Assembly (NCBI GenBank): GCA_002270565.1
Contig: NQMI01000032.1
Span: 1,320 to 65,319, forward strand
Length of the DNA stretch: 64,000 nt
Reading direction: 5' to 3'
DNA from: Stenocarpella maydis
Lineage: Eukaryota > Ascomycota > Sordariomycetes > Diaporthales > Diaporthaceae
Part shown: piece by piece, positions 23,078-34,238 of the stretch
How positions within the stretch are numbered: position 1 is the stretch's first letter
Layout: each line of letters starts with the position of its first letter
Position numbers and translations under genes: made by a program
Notes under the pieces: model-generated
The model's input: the letters and a program-made list of their open reading frames with translations, nothing else
What the model was told of the DNA's origin: nothing
The model's database searches: none

Positions 23078-24474
23078 TCAAGCAAATCCGGTTGACTTGC
23101 GAGCGGCATCAACAATGATGTTGTTGTAGTCTCCACCAGCCTCCCAAAGAACAAAACCCTTGAGCCCAGTCTTGACGATGTACTCCCCCTTGGCCGTGAT
23201 CGACTGGGCGTTGTCATAGGACACGTAGATGTTGCTAGTGGCGTTCCACACAAAAGGGGTCTGGCTGCAGTTGTCCCAGGTGTACTTGATGCCGGGGAGC
23301 GGGTTTGCGTTCTCGTCCAGGAAGTGGGCCTGCTCGATCAGGCTCCACAGCTGGTAGGTCCCGCTGTGGGGCTGGGGCTGGCCGCACTCGTCAATCAGCG
23401 GGTCGTCGTCCCAGCTGCTGCCCTGGAAGCGGTCGCTCGAGTTCTGGGGCGGGTAGAGCTGCAGGGTGTCGGTGCCGGCGAGGGCGGACGTCTTGTTGAC
23501 GCTGAAGCCGTGGCCGTAGGCGCCGAGTCCCAGGACGAGCTTGTCCGCGGGCACGCCGGCGCCGAGCCAGGCGTCGACGCCCATCACGGCCGAGCCCTGG
23601 TTGTTGCGGGGGTCACAGGCCGAGGCCAGCGGGGCGTTGGGGCCGGCGGTGGCGGCCCAGGCGCCGTAGATGTCGTAGTTCATGATCGTGAGGTAGTCGA
23701 GCACCTCTGCGAAGCCGCTCAGGTCCTTTGAGCGGCTCCCGGTGGCGTCGTTCCAGGGGAACAGGGAGGTGGCGGCGGTGAAGGTGAGGTTCGGCGCGGC
23801 CTGGCGGAGCTCCTGGAGGAATGCGAGGTAGTTGGCCGTGTCGTTGGGGTTGATCACGTTGCATCCGAGGCCTTGCCTGTTGGGGTATTCCCAGTCGAAG
23901 TCGAGGCCGTCCAGCTGATACTTGCTGACGAGGTCGAGGCTGGTCTTGACGAATGCCGTCCTGTTCTCCGGGGAGCCGACGCTGGACGAAAAGAACAAGC
24001 TTCCTGTCCAGCCGCCAATGGACACCAGTGCCTTCACGCCCTATTTTGCATCTTGTCAGCGACTGCCACGTGAGATGGCCGTGGATGAGGAGTGAACAAA
24101 CATGTTTCTTGGCCTCCGCGACGAAGACAGGAAGCTGGTCGGGAGCAGACTTGCTCAGGTTCACGCTGCCGTCTGCTTGGGTTTCACTGTACAGAACAAA
24201 TTGTCAGTTCAGGCCGCATACTTAGGTGACTGTGTGGATCCAAGGTCGTTCAAACATGTACTTACGCAAAGGCGTATTTGATTTCATTATACTTGTCCCA
24301 CTGAATGGAGGACACCGGATAGCCCTTCATGGCATGGTAGCCGGCAAAGTAAGTCGAAGCCACGAGCCCATTTGATGAGTTTGCGCCAGTGGAGCACTTG
24401 GTGAGGGGCTTGGCATTGGCGAACGAGGCTGACGCTCCAAAAAGGAGCGCAGCGAAAGAAGTTGACGAAACCAT
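23078..24474 (-). CDS. Secreted GH18 chitinase
   Basis: Three exons on the reverse strand (24474-24266, 24186-24102, 24040-23078) give 418 residues. The N-terminal 21 residues (MVSSTSFAALLFGASASFAN) form a signal peptide. The glycoside hydrolase family 18 barrel follows: YFAGYHAMKG (beta-1), KALVSIGGWTGS (beta-3), then the catalytic signature DGLDFDWEYP at 142-151 with the acid Glu149, then LDYLTIMNYDIYGAWA and, near the end, GLKGFVLWEAGGDYN. Several N-x-S/T sites (NRT, NDT, NLT, NKT, NSS, NCS, NAT) fit secretion. No chitin-binding or GPI segment is seen. It hydrolyses beta-1,4-GlcNAc chains, for wall remodelling, nutrition or attack on other fungi; which one cannot be read from sequence. Introns are 79 and 61 bp with clean GTAAGT and GTTTGT donors. 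Confidence 0.92.
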
Positions 24475-26254
24475 AATGAACAGACAGTATTAGTAGTTGG
24501 TATCGTTCTTGATCCGACCGCAATACGCTCTAAAGGGAATGTGTAAGGAACGAGAGAAGTGTGTTGCAGTACCAATTCCAGTCTCGCAGGCAGAGGCGGA
24601 AACGCGGTAGTTTATAAACAATCATTGGACTCAAGCAGAGTGCACGGCACAGCCTTGTGCTCGGTCCTAAATAAAGCACTGCATTCATGGCTAATCTCGG
24701 GGGTGCCAAGCCAAGGGGTCGACGAACCTTATTTCCATGGTTTATGAATCACGCTCCCCCCAGTGATGCCGCACGTAGCAAAGGCACAGCCCCCGGATTG
24801 GCCGGTGCGGCTCTACTCGCCACATTGTAACAAATAAAAAAAGAACCAGAAATGTACTCTACGCTCTAGGCGCACCGTTGCCACGACAAGCTTGGCATTA
24901 CCCGATCATCTGCCACCGGCTGAGCTTAAAGTTCTTGTACGACCCCCCTCCGCCAACCATTTCGATGGGCTGCTGGACAGACCCGGTTATCCGAAAAAGG
25001 AGACGTCGTTGAGTTTCGCCAGGGGGCGCGGAGGCTCATTTCCAGTGATACGATTCGCAGACCACGTAAGCTGTACCAGACTTTTTTCTTCTCGTCAAAA
25101 GTGTTTGTGAATGTTAATTATCCATCTTCACACACGTACGGCACGCGCACGACGCAAGTCTTGGGCCGGCATGGTCGGAACTCTCGGCGGCCTCTGCATT
25201 TCCCCATGGATGATCGGCACATTGGGCCGCGCCTCATTTCGTCCCATCGTTCGCTAGGTAGCCCATGTCACGAGTGTACTTGGCTGTAGAAACACGCCAT
25301 CTGTTTCGCCCCCCCTTATTTAACTTCATTCCCACCAAGGTGGTTGAAGCTACGCTTGATAGAGCCGAAGTGCCGTCAGCGCACCGTCCTAACATCTCTC
25401 TTGTGAGACGAGCCGTCGAGCAGGAGGAACCCCCAAGCACCTTTGTGCACAACAGTCGCCGTCGGCAGATGAGCGATATTTGGAATACTGAACAGTTCAC
25501 ATCTACCGTGTGTATTGGCCCATACCAAGCCTGCATTTGCTCTTATTCTCAAGAGTAACCCCGCAATGTTCGGGTGATCCTCGCGGCTGTGACAGCAAAA
25601 GTGGATGCACACTGTCAGCGGCAATCAGAGCGAACCATACTAACTGTGGCAAACAGGAGTCGTGCTACACAAGCCCCGGGCCGTGATTGAAAAGAGCCCG
25701 CTCAGACCCTTCAGAGTAGTTGACTCGTTTTTAATCCGGGCATAATTCCCTTCTCTCTTTAAAAAGAAAACGTTATAATAGTCCCTCTATATAGGTGTCA
25801 CGGCACAACTCTATATACTGACTGCTAGGAATATCCAATCTGCTAGATTAGAAATCCTGGTCTTTTGGCCCAGCGGTCTGCTTTGCTAGCAGTAAGCAGA
25901 TGCGTTTCAACAGGTCTAATTACTTAAGAATTAAATAACTATCAAATAAATACATGATATTATTAATGAAAAGTTTTATAATATAAGAATTTTTAATACA
26001 TATTAATTAAAATATTTAATTATAATAATATTAAAAAGAATAAGAGTTTAAAGAAATTAAATAATATTATTATAATTCTTAACTTATATATAATCCTTAT
26101 ATCTAGAAAGAATTCCAGAACTTTAGTATATATTAAATAATGATTAATCATAATTTAAGGTTCTTGCTTTTATCTTATTATTTCAATTAGTATTATTATT
26201 TCATAAAGAAATTCAAAGAATATAAATAGTTAAAACACTATATAATTAATAAAT
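24475..26254. other. Spacer: chitinase promoter, then AT-rich repeat-like DNA
   Basis: 24475-24800 should hold the chitinase promoter. No gene is seen up to 25700. At 25716-25755 lies a copy of a dispersed motif (CGTTTTTAATCCGG, then AATTCCC) that also occurs near 26850 and 58890. From about 25910 to 26254 the DNA is AT-rich and looks RIP-mutated. Confidence 0.55.
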
Positions 26255-26749
26255 CTAATTGTTATGATCACACCAAACCTTTATGGGGTTCAGTAGGTAA
26301 CCTGTAGGGTTTATGTTAGCAGAGCGGCGCAGAGGCGGCACGTGACTGAGTTGCAGTATATGAAGATACTGTTCACGAAGAGGGTATGATCAAAAGCTGT
26401 GAGGCTATCCAGTTGGTGAGAGTGAATACTTAGATTGACGACTGAAGAGTCCGTTCTATGAAAACTATCTATTGTGGTGATGACCATGTCCTTATATATT
26501 CTGACTCTTTAGTGGCTCAACAGGATTGATATTGAGTCTATTGATCCGTTCTTGATGTTGCTTGACTGGATTGATGTGGAGCCCATCGATCCATCCCTGG
26601 GGTGGGTCTTCAACCCTAACCCTGATTTCTGCACGACCCGTGTTCCTTAGTCATTGCTTGCGTCGTGGTGTCCTGTCCGGGTGGTCTGGGTTGTCTGGGT
26701 TCCCAAGACGGGTCCTTTTGGTGCCGGCGTGTTGGTTCATAACACTAAT
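26255..26749. mobile_element. Solo LTR with target-site duplication
   Basis: The element spans 26260-26744 (485 bp). It starts TGTTATGA and ends TCATAACA, a perfect 8-bp inverted pair of the TG...CA type seen at LTR ends. It is flanked on both sides by the direct repeat CTAAT (26255-26259 and 26745-26749), a 5-bp target-site duplication typical of LTR retrotransposon insertion. No internal region or second LTR is adjacent, so this is a solo LTR left by recombination. It is less AT-biased than its surroundings, suggesting a later insertion or lighter mutation. The short frame inside it is not a gene. Confidence 0.88.
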
Positions 26750-26843
26750 GCAGCTTAAGTCCCTTTAGAGTAGGTATTATCTCAATACTTACTTAGGTAA
26801 TCAGCAGTGCGTTTATAAGCCGTCTGGCAGTGTGGGCTGGGTA

Positions 26844-27416
26844 AGCTAGTTTTGTTTTTACTCCAATCACAATTCCCTCAAAAAAACGGTCAGCATTCAC
26901 GCACCCAGCTCTTTCCATAAGCGCACCCAGTACAAGAAACTAAGCATACAACAAACACACCCAGGTCCTTTATACCTATAGCTTCTTAACCCTACCAATA
27001 GCTCCTGAACCCCACACTTAGGCCCTACCTTATATAAAAGGCCCTTTATACACCTAAGGAAGGCCCTCCACGCACCTAAAGGAAGGCCCTTTACGCACAC
27101 TTAAGGAAGGCCCTCTACACATCCAAAGGAAGGCCCTCTATACGCCTAAAGGAAGGAATTTTAAAGGGGCACCTTTTAAAGGGGCATAGAGGGGCATAAA
27201 GTGGAGGAGGGCCTTCCTCTAGGCGCATAGAGGGGCAATAAAGGGGCATGGAGGGGCATGGAGGGGCTAAAGGGGTATGGAGGGGCTAGAGGGTAGGGGA
27301 GGTATAAGAATTTATAGGGTGCTATATGCTTAACTTCTTATACTGGGTGCGACTATAGAAAAAGCTGGGTCCGTAAATATAAAAACCAGGTGCATAAATG
27401 CTAACTGCAAAAAAAG
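26844..27416. mobile_element. Fold-back (long inverted repeat) element
   Basis: The left arm, about 26879-26960 (motifs GCACCCAGCTCTTTCC, GCGCACCCAGTACAAG, AAACTAAGCATA), is matched in reverse complement by the right arm, about 27317-27416 (TATGCTTAACTTCTTATACT, then GGGTGCGACTATAGAAAAAG). Many differences are transitions. Between the arms, AAGGCCCT-type units are repeated at about 27020-27150 (spacing about 28-30 bp). GGGGCAT-type units fill 27175-27300, and part of these (AGGGCCTTCC) is again inverted relative to the first set. This is a non-autonomous fold-back transposon. A dispersed 35-40-bp motif touches its left end. Confidence 0.7.
27020..27150. repeat. Degenerate minisatellite, AAGGCCCT units
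   Basis: Five or so units of about 28-30 bp, each containing a form of GGAAGGCCCTYTACRC followed by a C/T-A-rich spacer ending in AAA. They lie inside the fold-back element and contribute to its hairpin. Confidence 0.7.
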
Positions 27417-27663
27417 GAGCCATAGCAGTCCGTCATATGGTTGCAAATGCTTAAAGACCTAGCATTTAGTAGGAAATATAATACTGATAACAATAAATTT
27501 TAAAACTCAATAGCCGCTAACAAAATAGTGATGGCCTCATGATGATGCTAGTGTGGGTGGGGTAAGTGGCGGTTATTAATATAGGTTCCGTTCATAAACT
27601 ATTCTAGATGAATAGCTCAACAGTAACCTTCCTTTGGGTTGGTTGACTTCAGCAACTTCCAAA
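27417..27663. other. Short spacer upstream of the P450 pseudogene
   Basis: No feature recognised. It would contain the promoter of the former P450 gene. No TATA box is obvious. Confidence 0.5.
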
Positions 27664-29431
27664 ATGGTTTCACTTCTGGAACAATTTCCCTCGAGCCTTG
27701 GAAAAGCCCTGCCAGCAGCCGGCGTCTGCTTCATCCTCGGGATCGTGGGCTACGTATATTTTCACCCACTAGCCCGTTTTCCTGGCCCACTCCTGGCTTT
27801 TGTGACCGATCTCTGGCAAGTCCAACAGGTCTTGACCCTGAGACAGCCCGTATAAGTTGACTTCATTGCATGCAAAGTACGGCAAATTCGTTCGCTATGG
27901 TCCAGATAAACTCAGCATCACAGCGCAGGACGCCGTTCCTTCCATCTACCAGAAGGGCGGCAGCATGATGCCAAAGACAAAATACTACGATGCGTTTGGA
28001 GCAGCTCATCCGAATGTATTTGGGATGAGAGACGAAGCGGCAAGTGGTCACTTCTATCCAGGTCCGGCATTGCATTCAGGCTAACTGTTACTAGAAACAC
28101 TCTATCCGCAGACGACATATGTCACACGGCTTCTCCATCATTTACGTCAAGGGAATGGAGAAGTACCTCGATGAGAATATCGTCATTTTCAAAAACAAGA
28201 TTTCGGAATACTCCGGCCGGGGAGAATCATTCGATTTGAAGAAGCTGTTGCAGTTCTACGTAGTTGACGTCCTGGGGGAGTTAGCCTTCAGCCAGTCTTT
28301 TGGCATCCAAATAGCAGGCGATGAGAACTTGGTTCCTCCAGTCATCGAGCATACCCTTCTCGCTACAGTTACCGGCTCATGGCCGACGATGACTTCTACC
28401 CTGAAGAAGCGGCTACCAAAGGTACCTCACAAGGATCTACAAGCCCTATTCAGAGGCAGAACTGCCTGTGCCTCCTTGGCTTCTCGGTGCGTCGAGAGGA
28501 GGATGGCGGCACTACAAGAGGCACATTCCCAGGCTGCTGACAAGGAAAGGAAAGACATTCTTACCAACCTGATACTGGCGAAGGACCCAGACACTAGAGA
28601 AAATCTTACTCCAACAGATCTTGAAACGGAGGCCTTTGGGTTTATGTGAGTGTCTATTATTTTTTCGTCCCCCCAACCCTTTATTGTCTAAATCCCGACT
28701 GAGCTGTGCGATGTGAGAATAGCATCGCAGCAACACATACTACTAGTGCAACTACGACGTTGTTATTCTGGAATCTTTTACATAACCCGGAGGCACTACA
28801 TCAATGTGTTGACGAGGTGACAACCCAGCTCCCATCACTGGGCTCCGACAAGGTGGCATATTCAGTCACCGAAGTTGAAACCTCCTTGCATTTTCTCCGC
28901 AAGTGTGTCAGAGAGAACTTTCGAACCACCCCGGTCTTCACCATGCCGCTGTCTCGTACAGTTATGGCGCCCGAGGGGATAGTTATTTCAGGCCAGCATA
29001 TTGCGCAAGGGGTATTTCACTCTCAGGTAACTACATGTTGGCCTGAAGTGCTAAACTAACGTAATGCTCAGACCTCGGTTGCAGTGTGCAACCATGCGTT
29101 CCACCATGACCCCGAAATTTGGGGCGCCGACCACAACGTGTTTGACCCAGACCGCTGGGATCACCCGGAGGATGCCAAGTGAGCCAGGTATCTCATGCAC
29201 TTTGGCCTTGGAGGGCGCCAGTGCATCGGAAAGATGGTGGCTCAGACCAACATCTATAAACTGTCGAGCACTTTGTTGCGAGAGTTCGATTTCTGTCTTG
29301 CTGATGCAAGTGAACAAGACTCCGCCCTTCATGGTGGTTACCGAGGTGTCATTCCGCCTCTGATTAGTATTGGTATTAGTGACTTGGAGGGGCCTCTAAT
29401 GGTGAAAGCAAAACGGAGGAAGTTGATTTAA
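27664..29431 (+). pseudogene. Cytochrome P450, inactivated
   Basis: The exons read 27664-28039, 28095-28645, 28723-29011 and 29072-29431. The N-terminal membrane anchor (LPAAGVCFILGIVGYVYFHP) and Pro hinge (LARFPGPLLAF) are present. So are the I-helix motif AATHTTS, the K-helix ExxR (ENFR), FDPDRW, and the haem-ligand motif FGLGGRQCIGK with its Cys. The family is monooxygenases of small molecules; the substrate is unknown. Two lesions disable it: an extra G near 27850, which shifts the frame just before LTSLHAKYGKFVRYGPDKLS, and an in-frame TGA at 29180-29182 just before the haem motif (explained by CGA to TGA). Intron 1 appears to use a GC-AG donor (GCAAGT at 28040). The third intron has a textbook AACTAAC branch site. 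Decay looks recent, since the rest of the frame is intact. Confidence 0.85.
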
Positions 29432-30861
29432 GGCACCTTGTCTGGCGTGGCAGAGCGTAGCTGGGACTGTCATATTCATCGTGTGGGATGGAAGCCAGGA
29501 TCAAAATCGGGGCGCCAAACTCTTTACCTGAACTCCGAGACTACCTCCTGGTTAAGTGGGCTGACGAGGATGGTGATTATCGCGTACGAGCCGGATTCCA
29601 CCTTGGTAAGAGCAATGATGAAGACTTATGCGCCGATCTGTGTCCGACAATAACTGCGGAGTTTCGCTGTTCTAAATCCTCGGGGGATGCAAAGTGGGGC
29701 CAGTGTTTTGTGAAAATTCGCATATTTCTCGTGAGGGCTAGCCGTGGGACCGAGGTCGACGGTCCCGCGTTCAAGGCCATGATTACCTCCTTTGCAAGGG
29801 GGGGGGGGCATTAGCAACTTCCTGGGCCCACTCGAGGTGCCTGCAGAACCTACATGCGCATTGCACAGCTGTTTAAAGCGAATATATTCGCAAGGAGGAA
29901 AGAACTCCTAAGCCGGCGAATGTGTCCCTTGCGAGGGACTAAGTTCCAGCTTAGGAGATCGACTTGGATAGTCAAGTAAGTCCACATAGTTAGAATACCA
30001 CCTAGGTATGATGCTTTTCTGAATGTAAACCCAGGCGTTCAACTCTGCTTCATACGAGATAATCATAACAACCAGATCATAGCTTCAACTGGATGGTATT
30101 CATCTGGAATCATTACCAGTACGCATAGAACTGCATACAACGGGGGGGTTAATTGTGAAGTTGCTTCAAATGAGAAACTCAGTATCACGACACACGAATC
30201 CTGCTATTCTGTAATCTGTTTGCCAAATTTGACGAGGCAGGCGAGAGGAAAGGCCCGCGATGGACCGGTCAAACAACACGTCTGCAGAGTACCTCCGTAG
30301 AGAGACCATTCAGCCACGAAGTGTGCCTCGGTGTACTGCGAAATTCTGGTTTTCTGTAATTTGCTTGCCACTCGAGGGCTTGGCATTGCCCTTCTGGGCA
30401 ATATTCTGATTCGATGAATTGCTGCCCCCGCTGCTGGCTCACTTCTGGGGAGCGAGGAACTTAGGCAATACTGTGGAAGAAGACCTTGATGCGGGCGGTG
30501 CTTAGAACTTTATTCCGCCCGGTCAAGAATGTACATGTGGGAGTTTTCGTCAATATAAAATTACGTACATGTGTCGTTCCGGGTAAAGAAGCAATGAATC
30601 AGAACAGTTTCTTCTGTTAAACTGTGCTGCAGATCAATTGATGCGTTAATTCCGTGGACTTCGTGAGGGGTAGTGCAACATTGGGAAGTGTTGAGAGCAA
30701 CGCACGTGCTGAGCACTATTTCCTCCAGAGCGAGTCGTAAGATGGGCGGAGGCATACACGAATATAAAAAGATATGACTTTCCCAGCCAAGGAAAAAAAA
30801 AGTCTCAAATTGCAGCACACACTTGCATCCTTCAATCGAGTAATAGATTACATACGAAAAG
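29432..30861. other. Spacer between P450 pseudogene and secreted-protein gene
   Basis: An open frame at 29488-29814 (108 codons, starting MEARIKIGAPNSLPELRDYL) reads moderately like protein but ends in a homopolymer G run and has no recognised family, so I do not call it. The remainder shows nothing. Bases 30760-30861 contain a TATAAAAAG box (30764) and lie about 100 bp upstream of the next ATG, a plausible promoter. Confidence 0.5.
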
Positions 30862-31942
30862 ATGCACTCCTACGCCTTGTTCCTTCTGGCATCTATTGCT
30901 ACAACTGCCTCAGCGGCATGCGAGCGAGAAGATCTCAAGGAGTTGGCTATCCAATATGTTGACGCTCAGGCTACCGGCAGCGTCGATGACATGCCGCCAA
31001 TTATCGATGTTGCAACTGTGAGTATCCCAAAAGCGAACAAAAAAACCATTATGTGAATTGGATTTGCCTGCTACTGGACGTTCGTTCCTGAAGAATATTG
31101 GCTCGCTCATCCCCATGTGTTGAGCAAAGATATTCCGTCAACATTGATTTCTAACCTTGTATTCTACTTCGAAATATAATGATTGACTTTTGGATCTCCA
31201 GTACATTGAGAACGGCCAATCTATGGATATCCGGTCTGGGATCCTGACTCAGTCCCTGAACATTGACCACAACCGAAGCATCCACGACACCGTTCAATGC
31301 GCCACCTTCACTGAGCTTATTGTGACCGATGCAGATCACCCGTATGTCATTGGGACTAGAATCCTCTACACCGACGACGGCGAGATCTCTCACATGGAGT
31401 CAATTGTGACCGACCAGGGCGACTGGCTCTTCAACGCCACGGGCTACCTCTACTGGAACTCCATCGAGAACTGGGACCCGATTCCCGCGGAGAAGCAGGA
31501 CGCGCGCGCCGTGATCAAGGCCGGCGGCGACGCCTATTTCGACCGCTTCGGTAACGTTAGCGTTGAGGTACCCTGGGGGGCGACGTGTGCTCGGCTCGAG
31601 GGCGGCGCATATACCGGCGAGAGCAACCCGACTGGTGAGAACTGTGCCATCGGCCTACCTAGCAACATCAAGATCCCCTACCGGCGTTATATCGTGGATG
31701 AAGAGTACGGGGCTGTGGATATGTTTGTAGGATTCCCGGGGCTTGATCAGACTCAAGTGGACCAGGCGATGCCAGACAGCCACCTATTCAGAATCGAGGG
31801 TGGGAAAATCAGGTACATCCACACTGTCTCTTCTTGTGTCAACGCGGGATGCGGGCTCAACTCGACCTCTAAAGGGGGTATTTTGGGCCGGAGGGACGTG
31901 AAGTATAATAAACCTTTAGTGCCGACTTGGGCGCGGGGGTAA
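30862..31942 (+). CDS. Secreted protein of the DUF8021-like fungal family
   Basis: Two exons, 30862-31017 and 31202-31942, with a rather long 184-bp intron, encode 298 residues. MHSYALFLLASIATTASA is a signal peptide, followed by ACEREDLKELAIQYVDAQAT. The body contains motifs I associate with a widespread secreted family in filamentous fungi: LNIDHNRSIHDTVQCATFTE, then DQGDWLFNATGYLYW, then WGATCARLEGGAYTG, then YVVDE-like YIVDEEYGAVDMFVGF. The repeated aromatic and acidic pattern suggests an NTF2-like fold, but this is inference. Such genes often sit in or beside secondary-metabolite clusters. Here it follows a P450 remnant and precedes a methyltransferase. A TATAAAAAG box lies near 30764. 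The biochemical function of the family is not known to me. Confidence 0.82.
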
Positions 31943-32861
31943 AGTGTTTGGGGCAGGCCAGCTCAAGAACTATTTTTCTCCGGGTGTCTTCTTGGTTGAC
32001 AGATCCAATAAATTGGCTTTAAATCCAAGAAAAGCGGATACGAAGCGACACGGAATAAGGCGCCAAGCGAATTATGGATGAATAGTTCCCATGTATATCC
32101 CCATGCAATCTTTGGCTGTTTTCTACTAGGCTGCTTTCCACATTATAGCTATGTCAGATGTTGTAGTATTATACAAGGCGTTGAGGCTGTTAAAACAAGT
32201 GTCTTTCGGGAATGCTGAGAATTCCTGGTTCTGAGTTCCTCGAGTAGTTCATCTTCTGCACACTTACTCTTTATTTGGGCCGTCTTTTTCTGATTCGCCA
32301 ATTTTTTATTTTTTTTTTGCGCATCTTCATAGGGATTCAAATGTTAAGGGCATTAATAGCACTTTCTAGCAAAATAACTTATGAATAAAGGCCTGCTCTT
32401 TCTTGAGAATGTCCTCACACGGGCCTCTTATCTAATCAAAGTATTGCCCTAAATAGGTATCCGCAAACAAATACCATTTACGTCATATAGAAAAGTATGG
32501 AAGAACCAAGTGGAACTCATTAATTACCATTCTCCTTATCATTAGTACGGAGAACCGGGTCTTCTTGTCGGATCTGAGTCATTTTTCCCGATTTGCTTCT
32601 ACAGCCCGATGCGTTCTGAAACCATTCATGGGCCAATGGGTCTCAATATGGAGAATATGAGTAATTGTATCCCTTAAGTACTTGGTATTTATATGGGCAG
32701 AATGTTTCTAATAGCTGCAAATGTTTTCTATTATGCGCCATGCCATGCTCAAAGATCTTCGACCTCGCCTGCTCAACAAACGGGTAGCTAGACAGCAGCC
32801 GGAATACATTCTGCATTCATTTACCTTTTTGAAATACGAGAGTACCACTTAATCGTCGAAT
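31943..32861. other. Spacer
   Basis: No gene recognised. The stretch is moderately AT-rich, with a T-run near 32310-32320. The last 100 bases are the upstream region of the SET-domain gene. Confidence 0.55.
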
Positions 32862-33809
32862 ATGGTGCTTGATGATGATGCCTTTCCGTCACAACTGGAG
32901 CTGCTGCTTCCGGAGTTTCATGAAGACGACCCACATCATGACAACATGCGATACGAGTCCTTTCTATCGAGCCTCATAGGTATGGACAGCGACACGTACA
33001 AGCCGCAAATCCCAGTCCATATCAGGCATCTTCTAGATGCAGTATCGAAGGATGATCCCCTTCATGATAACTCACCTTGGAAGCCTTGTCTCCCCGGTCT
33101 CAAGAGTAAAGAAAACCCAAAAAGCCAAGATTCCGTAGTATTTGCGTCGTACTAAGATCAATAATGATTAGATCTACCATTCATGGTTCGCGAGATACCG
33201 GGCAAAGGCATGGGTGCCGTTGCCATTCGTCGCATCCCTGTAGGCACCGTTTTGCTCGAGGATCCTTTCGCACTGTCCATACAGGAGCCATTAAACAAAC
33301 CAGCAACTGAGGAAGAAGCGATCGAGCTGCTAAGTATCGTATTGATCCAGCTCCTCGGTCAATACATCCGTCTACCAGTCGATTCCCGTCGACAATTTGC
33401 AGGGCTACACCCCCATATCAAGGCAGGGACACACGAGTGGTTTCATGGGCAGATGAAAAAACTAGGCATTGAAATTGGCGAACCCGAGCTCGAGTTTTTT
33501 GTGCGGCTCTACTGCACATTCGTAACAAACGAGTTCTCCACAGCCATGCCCGGCGGAGGCTTGAACTGGAGGATCGGGCGGTTGTTTCTTACGACGAGCC
33601 GTATCAACCATGCATGCCAGCCAAACACGAGATCAAGACAAACTTCAGAAGGGAGAAAGGTCGTGACTTCCATACGTGATATCGAGGAAGGGGAGGAGCT
33701 GACGCTGAGGTATCTGGATCACAAGCGTTTCAGCCGCAGCGAGTGGCAGGCAGAAACACAACATATTTGGGGTTTTGTTTGCGACTGTCCTGGATGCAGT
33801 TCAAGATAG
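32862..33809 (+). CDS. SET-domain protein with duplicated N-terminal motif
   Basis: Two exons, 32862-33105 and 33172-33809, joined across a 66-bp intron (donor GTAAAG), give 293 residues. The SET domain runs from about 84 to 265: VREIPGKGMGAVAIRRIPVG at its start, the NH-x-C-x-PN core as NHACQPN (227-233), and GEELTLRYLD (255-264) containing the conserved Tyr. A post-SET Cys cluster, CDCPGC (285-290), ends the protein. This is the Set5/SMYD-like architecture of fungal lysine methyltransferases without an obvious MYND finger. The N-terminal 80 residues hold a duplicated unit, EDDPHHDNMRYESFL and KDDPLHDNSPWKPCL, which I do not recognise. The target (histone or other protein) is unknown. Lying between a secreted protein and a small-molecule methyltransferase, it may be a cluster passenger. 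Confidence 0.8.
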
Positions 33810-34238
33810 CACGGCCGCTGAATCAATTTGAGAGTCAAAGGTTTTATTTTGATGTCTCGGTGCAATAAAAAACAGAAACAGGAATTCTAAGACCGTCATA
33901 CATACCTACTTAAGTAGGTAATTAATCATGATCAAGCTTAACTGATCGCGAATCATTAGCCTACAAAAACCAAGGCTACAAAGTGGAAAGACAGCTTTTA
34001 CTGTATGATATGAGACTCGCCACAATCTAGCTCGAACAGCCGATGTCTCTCCGTAAGCGAACTTTGCACTACGCGCGCCTCGAACAAGGTGTAAAAGATC
34101 ATGAGAATCAAGTTGTTCTGAATAAGGAGCTTTTCCTCGACCTCCATTGTTTCTGAATGCCCCTTTTCCTTCACATAATACATCAAAGGGCCGCAAACGG
34201 ACTCGTACGACGTCTCCGTGAAGTTCCAACACATCACA
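33810..34238. other. Spacer upstream of the O-methyltransferase gene
   Basis: No gene recognised. A palindromic CTTAAGTAGGTA-type motif lies near 33907. A GTG 21 bases upstream of the chosen methyltransferase ATG is in frame but is not expected to be used. Confidence 0.5.

Noticed and set aside
28040..28118. Second frameshift in the P450
   Set aside because: A GC-AG intron (GCAAGT donor at 28040, CTAAC branch, acceptor at 28094) joins the exons in frame as DEA/KHSIRRRH, so no lesion is needed.
29488..29814. 108-codon frame after the P450 pseudogene
   Set aside because: Some protein-like character, but no motif and its 3' end depends on a G homopolymer.
33118..33171. Stop-terminated end of the first SET-gene frame as the protein end
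   Set aside because: A GTAAAG donor at 33106 and acceptor at 33171 join to the SET domain in frame and give a normal-length protein.
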